This document shows, one piece after another, positions 30,712-43,221 of a DNA stretch of 55,000 bases (the first letter of the stretch is position 1; each line of letters starts with the position of its first letter). Location of the stretch: positions 4,651,719-4,706,718 of the forward strand of contig OZ026549.1 in NCBI GenBank assembly GCA_964020155.1, read 5' to 3'. A program made the position numbers and the translations under genes. This DNA is from Chondrilla cf. caribensis (lineage: Eukaryota > Porifera > Demospongiae > Chondrillida > Chondrillidae). The notes beneath the pieces were generated by a model. It was not told where the DNA came from. It saw nothing but the letters and a program-made list of their open reading frames with translations, and ran no database searches.

Positions 30712-31491
30712 AAACAACACATTTTGTTAGAATGTTGTCACAATTGGTGTTGACGTGGTTTCTGTAATCTGAACTCTGCATGCTGCACGACTGCTACAAA
30801 GACAGTTTTACAACATCACACTGGTTACTTGATTCAGTTGTCAACTGCTACCAGGATGTGTTCTTGTATGCAATCCTTTGATTTTAGTGTTCATTATACA
30901 CACTTCATCTTCCTCTCCATACGTTTGCTAAATCCATACAAAATTATAAGGTATAGAAGGTACCTAGTGAAGTCATAGACTTTTCACAGTTATGTATGCT
31001 GGGGTGTCTTTGATGAAGTTACACGGGCTTTTGTATATTCATTTGTTATGACTGTTGAATAAAACTTTAATAAGGGGGAGTGATGCCCCTTTTCTTCTTA
31101 TGAAGCTCTACTATAATAATGTGCTAACTGGAGGAATGTCCCTGTATAAATTGATTGTCTGTGGCCACTACATAGCGTGATGAGTACAGAAGGACTTGTT
31201 GCACAAATTAAACAGTTGGTTGGAGTATCCATGTTGAAACTAAGAGACTCAGTTAATTTTCTATAGAAATAGATCAATGGTCTGAAAAGCCTTTTTTGAA
31301 ACTCCATTCTCAATAATATTGAAAGTACATTCAGGTAAGCCAGCTTATTCACATCTGATTGATGGGGACCACACACAGCCAGTACAATGTGATGAATTCA
31401 CATACTTGTACCACCATAGATATTTGGTACATGAATGGTGTATGTGTCATGCATAGAATATGCTTGTGAATAAGGTGTCACTATCATAACG

Positions 31492-31645
31492 CAGTGGTAC
31501 CTCTATGATCCAACATCCTTTATGACCTATGTTCTGAGGCACGGTCTTCGTTGTGGACTATACTATAGAAACCCCATGATCTGACGACCTGTACACTGAC
31601 AATTATGTGCTGCCCAAAGAGCATTGGATTATTGAGGTTCCACGG
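31492..31645. mobile_element. MITE-like inverted repeat element
   Basis: Left end CAGTGGTACCTCTATGATCC pairs imperfectly with the right end GGATTATTGAGGTTCCACGG. It resembles the TIR of the element at 36606-36784 (CAGTGGAACCTC), so it is probably an older relative. Confidence 0.6.
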
Positions 31646-31921
31646 TACCATGCAGTTCAAATGGAGTGTTTCATTTTGGGGAAAGCCCCTTTTCACAATA
31701 CCAATGAAGAGCAGTCTCCTTTGACTGGTAACTGGTAAGTCCACTTCTAACCAGTCATGGACGTACTCTCAATTAGCTATACATGTGTGATAACTGTCTA
31801 CGGGGACGCATAATACCCAGAGAGTATCTATAATATTATGTCAACAGTAGTACCAAGTATAAACAGTACTTAGTAGTAGCCACAAGGCTCCCCTTGGGCA
31901 ATTCGGCGCCAGCTACGGTCA

Positions 31922-31929
31922 TGACGTCA
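31922..31929 (+). promoter_or_regulatory. CRE palindrome upstream of PGM2
   Basis: Perfect TGACGTCA about 170 bp before the PGM2 start codon. Confidence 0.5.
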
Positions 31930-32097
31930 CTAGTGTGCATGTGATTAGGAGCTGACCAGAGAGGGAACTGTCTCGTGCCGCGATCTGTATCCAGAAGATA
32001 AGGTTTTTCTATAAAGTATTACACAACAGACAATCCTCGTCGGATGCTTTAAGGTCATTGTTGGGAGGTACTAGTGTGTTTTAAGTCGTTTGAGTCA

Positions 32098-32687
32098 ATG
32101 GCGAACCTGACGGTGGTGAGAGATTTTGAACTGGAGAAGAGGATTGAAGAATGGAGACGTTTGGATAAGGTAGGTAGTTTAAGGATTGGTCGCCGAACGA
32201 CAGCGACCCGTCCATTGTAACGTTAACGTTCACCTACGTTGTGGATATGTTGACGTATGCACTGAGTTCTCTTGTGCTTCAATGTTATGATATGTTCCTT
32301 TTCTCTCTCGTTCAGTGGGAGAGTACATTGGCGGAGCTGGAGAGTCTGGTGAACATCGGAGATGTGAAGGAACTCAGACAAAGACTGTCTTCACGTATGA
32401 AGTTCGGGACTGCAGGTTAGTACGATCGGACCAGTTGTTCCCCGTTTGTCGGACCGCTAGTACTACACGATTACTGTTGTAGACCTCCGTATAGCTCTCT
32501 ACGTACTAAGTATGTGTATATCTGTGCTCGCACTATATCGATGTCGTTGTATATGAACAGTGTCTTTAATTTAAGTGTACAGAGGCCTCCCTGTACAGTA
32601 TACAGTGCGTTGACATGTTGTGAGTTGAGAACCCACAAAAGTTGCACGTTGTATTGTTGTTTGTTTATAGTGTTATCTAATATGGGG

Positions 32688-32766
<79 letters not shown>

Positions 32767-32771
32767 GGTGT

Positions 32772-32809
<38 letters not shown>

Positions 32810-32817
32810 GGTGTGGT

Positions 32818-32869
<52 letters not shown>

Positions 32870-35789
32870 ATTTGTGTGTGCATGCTTTTGTGTGTATGTA
32901 TGTACAGAGGATTCATTGGAGGTTGTCCTATACTACATAAGTATGACAGATTACATTCACACTAAAACATGTGTTGCAAGAGTGACTTGGTGTGCCAACC
33001 AATCTCATGTAAAGTGACATAAAGTCACTTGTTAGTGCATGTGTAGCGAATCCAATATGGACAACCTTCACACCAACCTCTGTATCATTCACACACTGTA
33101 GTTAAAAGCATTCATTTTTAACACACATGGACACGTACTACACTTTACAACATTCAAGACTTTGTAGGCTTTCCCTAAATTGCACCATCAGTGATCATGG
33201 TGACCTATCCTCCATCACCACGACAGGAAACCCCACACCACAAGGCTCTACTGTCTGCCAAGTAGCAATAAATTAAACCCAAAGGCATACAGATCCTTTG
33301 GGATGATATTCCGACGCACAGAGTATTGGAAGTCATCTTCATTTCAGCACCTACAGACTCCGATACTATTTAAACACATAATATAATCTCTATGATTCAG
33401 GTTTAGGCACCTGATTGCAAACCATGTTGTATGAACATGTCTATTCTGTTTGCGCACGATGTCTGCAGATTCAGCAGGAAAGTGCTGATACAGGATCTGT
33501 TTTGAGCTCATTCCTTGTACAAACAGCCTGTCCTACACCAGTGTCCATCTCCGTGCTAGGCTAGATACACACATGGGCTTCTTTCAAAGGGTCCTGCTAT
33601 AGGTGGATTACTTGATGTCTTTAGCTGATACCATTCAACTTGCACTGCAGAAATATTACCCTACAACTTCCCCTTGCATATCTACGTACATGTGTGGTGT
33701 GTGTATTGTACATATACAGTATGCAATGTATAAAGCATGTAACATACATATGCAATGTGTAATGTACATATATGTACAGTATGCAATGTATACTGTACGT
33801 AACATACATATGCAATGTGTAATGTATGTACATATGCATACAGTTTGTAATGTATACAGCCTGTAATGTATCCATCATGTAGTGTATACAGTATGCAACG
33901 TATACAGCATGTACTCTTTAAGAGGTATATCACCTCACTAAATCTGTACCGTATTTATGCTTGTCCTGTACATACATATGCAATGTGTAATGTACATATA
34001 TGTACAGTATGCAATGTATACTGTACGCCAGGTGTGTGCTATTTGTGACACCTTCCTTGTGCTCTGAAATGACAGTGTGGTGGTATGCTGGTTGCATGTG
34101 CCACATTCCATGTAGGTCTGAGATCAGCAATGGGAGTTGGCTTCAGTAGAATGAATGACCTCACCATCATACAGACCTCACAGGTTAGCTCATTTCTGTG
34201 TAATTACGTTATTATTAGAATTTTGTGTATTAGTCTTTTAACATGTACGTTGTGTATATTATCTGTGTGGTGATTGATGTATGTCTATTAGTGTGACAGT
34301 GTTCCTGGAATGCATATATAAACGTATGTACAGGCATAGGCGGAGGAATGGTCTGGCAAGTGGGGGGGGCTAAAGGCCATGGTGCTGAACTCATGATTAA
34401 TATTGCAATTGTGTCCATGCATGCAATACTCTACATAGACTTTCTTGGTCCCACCTTTGTGATGAGTGGGGGGCCATGGCTCCCCTGCCCCCCCCTGTTC
34501 CGCCGCCTATGACAGGTATCTGTGTGTAAATATGTACAATATCACTGTTTGTACATGTGTTGTTAGTATTGCTGAGGACCCTACAGTTTGATGCAATTTT
34601 CCTGTTTTAACAATGAGTTCAAAGCATACCCTTCCCACTGTGCACTTTGAATTGTCATCACGGGGAGGTCAGCACCCCCTTGCCTTTGTAACAGACCACT
34701 TCATCCCTATCCACTGATATGCACTGTGGTGTCTGTCTAATGTGCGTAGTTGCTTCTGTACTTTCCATGTACTGTGTACTGTGCTGTATGACTGTACATA
34801 CATTAGTAAATTCAGTGGACGGTGAATATTATGCTTGAAAATACCTTCCATTAGCGTCCATTAGCATAGACAAATACGTATGTACATATACACACACATG
34901 AGGTGTAGTATGTACGTATGTACTATATGACAATATGTAAAGTATATATGTATGTACAGGATGTACTATACGTATGTATGTACTGTATGTATTGTATAAT
35001 ATATTGTATGTGTTGTATGTATTGATATGAGATCCACATTGCCGTGGACTGTTCCAGAGTAGCACGGATACAGATTCTCAATACCTCATCTTTATCGTGC
35101 TGACAATGTGTCACAATGTCGGAATGATAGATTTCGATATGGGTTCATACGACAGATTTTCAATGCTTTTGTTGTTCATCTCCAGTTTCAAGCACGCATA
35201 CCTTCTCTAATAGATTATCTATTGCCAGGCAACAGTTAACCCCGCATTTTTATCAGTCACGTACATGCAATGTAACCAACATTGTTAAATGGATTGTTCA
35301 GCTGTGCGTGTGCATGTGTGTGTGCCTAGTTGGATAACACGAAGCATATGTAGAACAGTTCCTGCTTTATTGTAAGGATGTACCCCTGATTGTGCTGCTT
35401 CCATGGAGCATATATGGTGCTTCACTTGGTGAAGTGAGATAAGCCTTAATTTTTGGAATTTGTGGCCCTAATTCTATAGACCCGAGGCCCTGGTACCCCT
35501 GAGGGAAGGAATGTGGAAGGAACTGCCAACTGCATGTTTGAAATCACTGATGTCTAGAAATTTCATAAAAACCCTGGGATTTTCCCATCCTTGGTTTCTT
35601 GTATGCCAAGACTATGTATAGTACATATATCTATTATTGTTATATAAACTTATTATATGTATGCACTGTGTATAGGGACTGTGTTCATATCTCATGGAAC
35701 AATTTCCGGATGCCAAAGCAAGGGGTATTGTGATAGGATTTGATGCAAGACATAACAGTAACAGGTGTGTGTGTGTGCATGTGTGTGTA

Positions 35790-35846
<57 letters not shown>

Positions 35847-37870
35847 ATATATCTTAGTGTGCAGCCCTGTTACGTACATGTTAAACCTTACAAACTTCTT
35901 GGAAATCCACTCTCAAGTTGTAAGAACACAGACCCGTCCCTGTCATTTATCCGTTGTCTTATTCTGACACTTGTTACTTTGTCTTCATTCTCCTAGGTTT
36001 GCCAAACGTGCAGCTGCTGCCTTTGTTTCCAAAGGACTCAAAGTCTACCTCTTCTCCAGAATCACCCCCACACCATTTGTGGTGAGCATTTTCATGTGTG
36101 CATTGTCCGTTCTAGTACAGTGCGTACATACTGCACAGTAACATCACGTTCCAGGAGCTTCCTTGTACTTTGTACTATACACTCCAACCAGATATAGTGA
36201 GTTTTTTAACAACTGTTTTTTTAGTGTTTCCTGAGATTCGCTACGCAAATTTTCTGCATTTCAATCCCTGTTTTGTCAAGTACACTACTTGCAGTTGTCT
36301 ATACTGAATCTACTGTTGCAGATTTTGTGTTCGCATCAATGATACGTATTTTCGGTGTGTTTTGTAGCCTTTTGCAGTGCGAAAGTATGGCTGTGTTGCG
36401 GGCATCATGGTGACCGCGTCTCACAACCCCAAACAGGACAACGGCTACAAGGTCTACTGGGACAACGGAGCACAGGTGGGGGTCACGTGCTGTACGTAGC
36501 TGCCTTCTACCAACAGCACACACGACACACTCCTAACCTACTGAACATACATGACCTCAATATCCTCCAATGAATTCATTTTTTTTCCATCATGTGTACA
36601 TGGTATACAGTGGAACCTCTCTATAAAGGACACGTTGGGACCATAATTTTAGTCCTTATTATAGAGGTTTCCTCTATTTAGAGGTTATTTTATACACTAC
36701 AGTACTAGACTGGGACACAGAATGGTGTCCTTATTATAGAGGTTTCCACATTTCAGAGGTTTGTAATAAAGAGGTTCCACTGTATCACCTTTGGGAAGGA
36801 GACACAAGGAATGAATCCTTTGTATGGGATACCAAGGGTGAATCCCGAGGTGTACCATACAAGGATCCATTCCCCTGTTTCCCACCTAAAGGTGATACAA
36901 ATAACATGTATCCCAATTAGCCACTTGCTGACCTTTTGTAGCTAATTAATTAATCAATTGTCACATCTGGGGATCTCAAGGAATCATGGGATGTGTATCC
37001 CTGTGAGTACCTTTGATGTTGCCACCAGTCAGGATACAAGGATACAAGTCCTCATATGGTACATTTGTGCAGTTACAATGTATTAGAATGAGTGTTTACA
37101 TACAATGTCATGCACATATATCAATACTCATTGATATGGTGGCATTTGTATATGGTTATGTGCATGGTGGTATGTATTTTACTGCCATAATAGCTGTGTT
37201 TATCACAAACTGAGCAACACCCTGCATACACATGTATACACTGACTATCCTTTATCAGCGTTTGAGTCAGTGTGTTTTGTGACAACAGAAGCCTTCTGTG
37301 AACAGAGATCACTGTCCTGTATAACCATATTGTTAGCTTCCTGTATGTCTTAAAGAAGTCTGGTTCTTTGGGGCTGTGTTCAGGACACGTACTTGTGTGC
37401 AGCATACTCCTGTCCAGTATACCTGTGTCCAGCATACCTGTGTGCAGCATACTCCTGTCCAGCATACGTACTTCTGTCCAGCATACCTGTGTTCAGTATA
37501 CCTGTGTCCAGCATACCTGTGTGCAGCATACTCCTGTCCAGCATACGTACTTCTGTCCAGCATACCTGTGTTCAGTATACCTGTGTCCAGCATACCTGTG
37601 TCCAGCATGCATACCTGTGTCCAGCATACTCCTGTCCAGTATACCTATTTTGCTTACTCGTGTTCATGTGCTATATTTCTCACATACACAGTGTACAGAG
37701 TGTACATACATACTGCTTTTCTCAACATGGTTCCTTGTTAGGGGATAACAGAGGCTCTGCTTTCCACATGAACATGAGTGATGCATACAATTCACATGTG
37801 TACTAGAGTATGTCTGTTTCTCTGCATGTGAATGAATGTGAACATGTTTATGCTTGTCTCTTTGCATGTA

Positions 37871-37902
<32 letters not shown>

Positions 37903-38707
37903 TGTATGTTACAGTATGTTTGTAGTGGAGGCAAATGTGCACATAGCCTATTATGTTATACATCTACATACGTATGTTGGTGTCATTTTGTGCTGAAGCC
38001 ATACAAGTGAGTTCCATCGCCCCTCTGGGGCTTCATCCTGCTGGGTAGGTACCAGGTGCTGGTTAACTGTGTGGTCTGCTGTGGTGATAGCTGGCACAGC
38101 AGACCACAGGGATGCAGAGGAGCACCTCAATCACCTTTCTGTGCACTGTCTTAATAGCTTGTATACTTCCCTTAGAAGTGGCAGTAATATTCACTTTCAC
38201 ATATTTACAGTATGCACCCTAAAAACCCATTAAAACAAGCAAATTGCTTCTCACACAGACTGTTTTGGTTTGCTGTAGTAGTGTACATGTGGTAAGTATA
38301 TCCTGATAAGAGGAACATCTGATAACAAGAACTGATTTTGCCAGTCCCTTAGTCTTAACAAGCTTTTATTGTACATACATTGTGTGTGTTGTGTGCGTGC
38401 GTGCGTGCGTGCATGCGTGCGTGTGTGCATGTGTACGTAATCTGTACAGTTCTGGACATTCCACAAATTCACATTCATTACTGCTGCTTCGTATATGGTG
38501 TCCAGATCATACCACCCATTGATAAGGGCATTGCAGACTGCATATTGAAGCATTTGGACCCTTGGCCTTCGGCGTGGGACTTGGATGGTTTGAACTCCTC
38601 CCTTCTTGTGACGGACCCTTACGACCAGGTCCATCAGGGATACATGGATGCTCTCAGAAGTTACAGTATTAACAGGTTGGCTCAGTGTGAGGTTTAACCA
38701 TTCCCTC

Positions 38708-38770
<63 letters not shown>

Positions 38771-39875
38771 GTATGTGTGCATGCGTGTGTGTGTGGTGTG
38801 TGTGTGAATGTGTGTATGTATGCGTGTGCCTGTGTTTGTGTGTGAATGTGTAGTGTGTGAGTGTGTGTCTTAGCTCTGTGTATGTGTGTGTGCCCACATG
38901 CATGTGTATGTAGATTACCTATTATGTACATTGCCTGTATGTATACCATGCAGGTTTTGTGTTTTAACTGAGTAAAATTTCCATGGTAAAAATCACCATG
39001 ATAGAAGTATACACATTTTTCCACAGAGAGGGTAACATCAGTTGTCCAATAAAGTTCACGTATACAGCAATGCATGGAGTTGGGGCAGCCTTTGTCCAGG
39101 ATGCCTTCCAAGTATTCAATCTACCTGGTTACATCCCAGTCAAACAGCAGGTGTGTATGTACTGTACATATGTATACATGACTTTCTTATCATGTAACTT
39201 TCTTTTGTGACTTGTTCTTCCTGTCATGTGACTGTTCTTGTCATGTGATATTATTCTTCCTGTCATGTGACTTTGTTCTTCTTGTGACATTCTTCTACCT
39301 GTTGTGTGTAAATCTTGCTTCCTGTCAGGTGGAACCAGATCCAGAGTTCCCAACTGTCAAGTTTCCCAATCCAGAGGAGGGAAAGAGTGCTCTTGTGAGT
39401 ATAGCACACAGTTCCACTTCACTGTAAGTATGGTCTGTAACTTCACTGCAAGTATGGTCTGTGAGTGCGTATGCTACTTACATGCAACTTATTTCCTTCT
39501 AATGCAGAATCTGGCAATGGAGACTGCCAACAGCAACGACAGCTGTATCATACTAGCCAACGACCCTGATGCCGACCGCTTGGCAATAGCCGAGAAGCAG
39601 GAAGCAGGGGAGTGGAAGGTGTTCAACGGGAACGAGATTGGAGCTCTGTTGGGATGGTGGGCCTTTGACTCCAGAAAAAGACAAATGGCAGCAAAAGGAG
39701 AACACTTTGACGGTATGTGACTACTACATACGGACTGTCCCTCAGTGTGGTCAGTGTGTTGTGTATTATTAACAGTACATTCAGTATATGCGCACAACGA
39801 ACATAATCTACACAACACCATCACACTCAAAGTTACATATGTTTTGTCTACGTGCGCACACACACACACACACGC

Positions 39876-39919
<44 letters not shown>

Positions 39920-40806
39920 TCACCAGTGAAATTTTCTCTCTTCTCCAGTCTCAAAATTTGCCCTACTGAACAGTACAGTATCATCGAAAATGTTGGCTGC
40001 TATTGCTAAGGTTGAGGGCATGCACCACGAGGAGACCCTGACTGGTTTCAAGTGGATGGGGAACAGAACTGTACAACTCACTAACGAAGGTTACGAAGTC
40101 CTTTTTGCCTATGAAGAAGCAATCGGTCAGTTTATTTGATTTCAATTGAAGGGCACCATTTGGTGTCTGTGTGCATGCAGTACTGTATGTGATCTGTGGG
40201 TGGACATGAACTTGGTCCAAGTGTGTTCCAAACAGAGATCTTCCACTTTATTACCAGTGTGTCCCTAATAGAGAGGTTCCATTGTATTACCAGTGTGTCC
40301 CTAATATAGAGGTTCCACTGTATTACCAGTGTGTCCCTAATATAGAGGTTCCACTGTATTACCAGTGTGTCCCTAATAGGATCCTCTGTATTACCAGTGT
40401 GTCCCTAATAGAGAGGTTCTACTACATACGTATGTACAGTAATCGAATAGTATGTCACGTATGTACAGTAATCGAATAGTATTATATTGATTTTTGTATA
40501 TTATATGTAGTGCATGCATTATCAAGCAGGTACAGTATCTTTAATATAGATTGTGTGTTCAACTACATGTACATACATACGTATGTACTGTATGTACTGT
40601 ATGTACTGTATGTACTGTATGCATGTATTCTCCTAGGATTCATGTTTGGTACGAATGTACTTGATAAAGATGGAGTGAGCGCGGCTGTTGTGGCTGCTGA
40701 GATGAGGTATGAACTGCAAAAGCAGGGATTGACGTTTTCCAAGAAACTGGAGGAGTTGTACAGCCTGTAAGTTGTAATGGGACATGCCACAAACCACATA
40801 CTGCAT

Positions 40807-40857
<51 letters not shown>

Positions 40858-40862
40858 AACAT

Positions 40863-40908
<46 letters not shown>

Positions 40909-41777
40909 CATGTACTTGGTATGCTGGCATGAAAACCATTCCTGAATACTGTAAGGCACCCCACACATATAATATATTACGTACTTTATGTATGTGACCA
41001 CAATGTCTGTAGATATGGAAGGTTTGCATCTGAGACCAGATATGTCATTTGTCACGATCCTCAACTGATCAAGGCTATTTTTGAAGACATCAGAAAAGGA
41101 GGAACTGTAAGTTGGTTTGGGCGACTGGTTCATTAGGTGTACGTGTAGACCTGTACACCTACATGTGGCTAACCTGTGCATACAGTACAGTACAGTACCT
41201 ACAAACCACATACTGCATGCATGTACCTACATTTATGCAATGAATTTGCATGTGTACTTACGTACATATGGTATGTGCTGCAAATGCATTCATACAGTAT
41301 GTACTATGCACACATGCAGTATGTACTGTGCACATATACAGTATGTATTCTGTTCCGTTATCTGCATACAGTATGCATAATCCACACGTACTATTATTAA
41401 CTGGGTCTGTTTTCTCATATCCAGTATCCGGTCACTGAAGTTGGTGGTACTAAGATAGTTGGGGTCAGAGACCTCACCGTGGGCTATGACAGTACACGCC
41501 CACCACTCTACAAGCCTGTAAGTAGACACACACATGAACGCAACACATGCACACGCACGCACGCACACACACACACACACACACTAGTCAAACAGGGTTA
41601 ATACCACTAAGTGATTCAAATGTGTCTATCCCCTCAGGACCTCCCGACCGATCCTACCTGTCAAATGATCACATTTACAACTGACAACAATTGCGTCTTC
41701 ACTTTGCGTACCAGTGGTACAGAACCAAAGATAAAGTACTATGTTGACATGTCTTTTTCTCCTGGTTCAAAGTACGT

Positions 41778-41841
<64 letters not shown>

Positions 41842-41876
41842 CGCATGCGTGCATACGTGCGTGTGTGTGTGTGTGT

Positions 41877-41941
<65 letters not shown>

Positions 41942-42307
41942 GGTGTAGATGTATAGTCCAACTTGCTTAGTAAGAACGTTTTAAAGGGCACACCTAATCT
42001 GTGCTTCTTATCAGAGATATTTCTATCAATACTGGTTGACATAGTGTACATGAGCTAGGGACTGAGTACAGTATATGTATTGCCATGGAGTACACACTAA
42101 CCATGGTAGCTACTAAGCAAGTTGCACTGTGTGTGCTAATGGGTATTTGGTTGTACCGCACAAAGATGCTTTCTGTTCTTCTCCTTCAGCCACACTCAGT
42201 CAGAGCTGCTGCACATGTTGCACGAGATGCAAGCTGCCATTTTACAGACCTTCTTGAAACCGGAGGAGAATGGACTGATGTCCCCGCCAAGCTCCCCCAC
42301 CTCGTAG
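32098..42307 (+). CDS. PGM2: Phosphopentomutase / phosphoglucomutase 2 (PGM2/PGM2L1 family), 16 exons
   Basis: Exons: 32098-32169, 32316-32415, 34116-34183, 35676-35764, 35997-36081, 36368-36475, 38506-38675, 39027-39150, 39329-39394, 39508-39712, 39949-40125, 40637-40766, 41013-41106, 41425-41517, 41638-41771, 42190-42307. Every junction is in phase and the product is 610 aa (human PGM2 612). The enzyme interconverts ribose/deoxyribose 1- and 5-phosphates, or glucose-1-phosphate for the L1 branch, in the cytosol. Motifs: [40 protein letters not shown] (phospho-Ser loop), [15 protein letters not shown] (metal loop), [11 protein letters not shown] and FAYEEAIG (sugar binding), and [12 protein letters not shown] (phosphate-binding loop). 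All catalytic elements are present. PGM2 and PGM2L1 split in vertebrates, so a single pre-duplication gene is expected. Confidence 0.97.
32688..32867. repeat. (GT)n microsatellite, PGM2 intron 2
   Basis: About 180 bp with three GGTGTGGTGT-type interruptions, suggesting internal duplication of a GTTGGTGTG variant. Confidence 0.95.
33700..34030. repeat. Degenerate tandem repeat (unit about 55-60 bp), PGM2 intron 2
   Basis: CATACATATGCAATGTGTAA and TACAGTATGCAATGTATACT recur at about 33745, 33803 and 33970. The last copy is separated by about 70 bp of unrelated sequence. Confidence 0.8.
35765..35846. repeat. (GT)n microsatellite that forms the PGM2 exon 4 donor
   Basis: Exon 4 ends AGTAACAG and the intron starts GTGTGTGTGTGCATGTG. 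The first GT is the splice donor required by the phase-2 junction with exon 5. Confidence 0.9.
36606..36784. mobile_element. MITE family B, pogo/Tc1-like TIRs (PGM2 intron 6)
   Basis: TACAGTGGAACCTCTCTATA at the left and TAATAAAGAGGTTCCACTGTA at the right are inverted repeats with TA edges. The interior again alternates AGAGGTTTCC and TCCTTATTATAG. No ORF in 179 bp. The CAGTGGAACCTC terminus is typical of pogo/Tigger-like nonautonomous elements. Confidence 0.8.
37385..37650. repeat. 15-bp minisatellite, PGM2 intron 6
   Basis: Core CCTGTGTCCAGCATA with variants TCCTGTCCAGCATA and CTTCTGTCCAGCATA, about 17 units. A higher-order block including CATACGTACTTCTGTCCAGC is itself duplicated. Confidence 0.9.
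38709..38775. repeat. (GT)n microsatellite, PGM2 intron 7
   Basis: Starts about 34 bp after the exon 7 donor; followed by 100 bp of GT-rich degenerate sequence. Confidence 0.95.
39857..39917. repeat. (CA)n microsatellite, PGM2 intron 10
   Basis: CA tract ending about 30 bp before the exon 11 acceptor at 39948. Confidence 0.95.
40250..40425. repeat. 36-bp tandem repeat derived from a MITE end, PGM2 intron 11
   Basis: Four to five copies of TTACCAGTGTGTCCCTAATA + TAGAGGTTCCACTGTA. The second half equals the terminal repeat of the element at 36606-36784. Confidence 0.85.
40807..40906. repeat. (CA)n microsatellite pair, PGM2 intron 12
   Basis: Two CA tracts of about 45 bp separated by ACCAACATG. 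Confidence 0.95.
41780..41940. repeat. (GT)n microsatellite, PGM2 intron 15
   Basis: Starts 8 bp after the exon 15 donor GTACGTACGT and runs about 160 bp with one interruption (GCGCATGCGTGCATACGTGC). Confidence 0.95.
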
Positions 42308-43221
42308 TCTCGTTGCACCCTCAAGACATCAAGCACCACTCTCTTCACTACAGCCCAGATCCATTGTTTGAATGTGTAACTTGTATCCACACTATGTACG
42401 TATATCCACATTGTGTGTCCACAGTATGTGTTGTACAGTCTATATGTCCACAGTATGTGTGTACTGTATGTAAATCCACAGTATGTACTGTCAGTTTATC
42501 ATGCACTATGTGTATCCACATTAGTACAGAATAGTATGTGTGCTGGATGTAAATCCACAGTATTACGTGTGTACTGGACGTATGTAAACCACAATATACT
42601 GTATGTGTGTACTTTCAGTTTTTCATGCGCTATGTGTATCCACATTAGTACAGAATACTATGTGTCCACGGTACCTATGTGTGTTTTCTGTATAATTTTG
42701 TTATCCAATGTATGTGTGTGTCTATTATAGCTACTGGATGAGCTTTTATTTATAATTTACTGCCTATAAATATTGTGATTTACACGAACAGCATGTAATG
42801 TATACACTTTTACTTTTCAATGTTTGCTTTGATTTGGTGTTTAATTATTAATTATTTACTTTAATTTACTGCAATATGAATATATATTTTACATTTTGGA
42901 GGAAAAACAAGGCAATGAATGGTAAATAAATATATTAAGATAGATAAGGTACAGTATACTTCCAACATGACGTATTATAATTTTATTCCATATCATGTAG
43001 TATATAATAATATAAGATAAAGTACAGTACTTCTATAACATGACATATTATTTTTATTCCATAGCATCTAGTATAATATGCACCTCTTCTTGCCACATGC
43101 ACTTGACCTGTGGCCATGCAGGGCATCTAATGAGGAATAGGAGGTGCTTCATGCACTAAGGAGAACATGCCACTTGCCACCAATGTTTCAGGTGCCATCT
43201 CCTCACAAATAGGCAACATGA

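Larger units (their letters stand above)
30712..32097. other. Intergenic region, NFYC to PGM2
   Basis: Holds an NFYC 3' flank (AATAAAA at about 31059), a MITE-like element at 31492-31645 and the PGM2 promoter with a CRE. No further gene was recognised. Confidence 0.5.

Noticed and set aside
33600..34050. Frames rich in Met-Tyr-Cys-His-Ile on both strands
   Set aside because: Translations of a degenerate TACATATG-type tandem repeat within a PGM2 intron.
37385..37650. Regularly spaced repeats that might resemble a CRISPR array
   Set aside because: The unit is 15 bp and continuous, with no unique spacers, in a eukaryotic intron.
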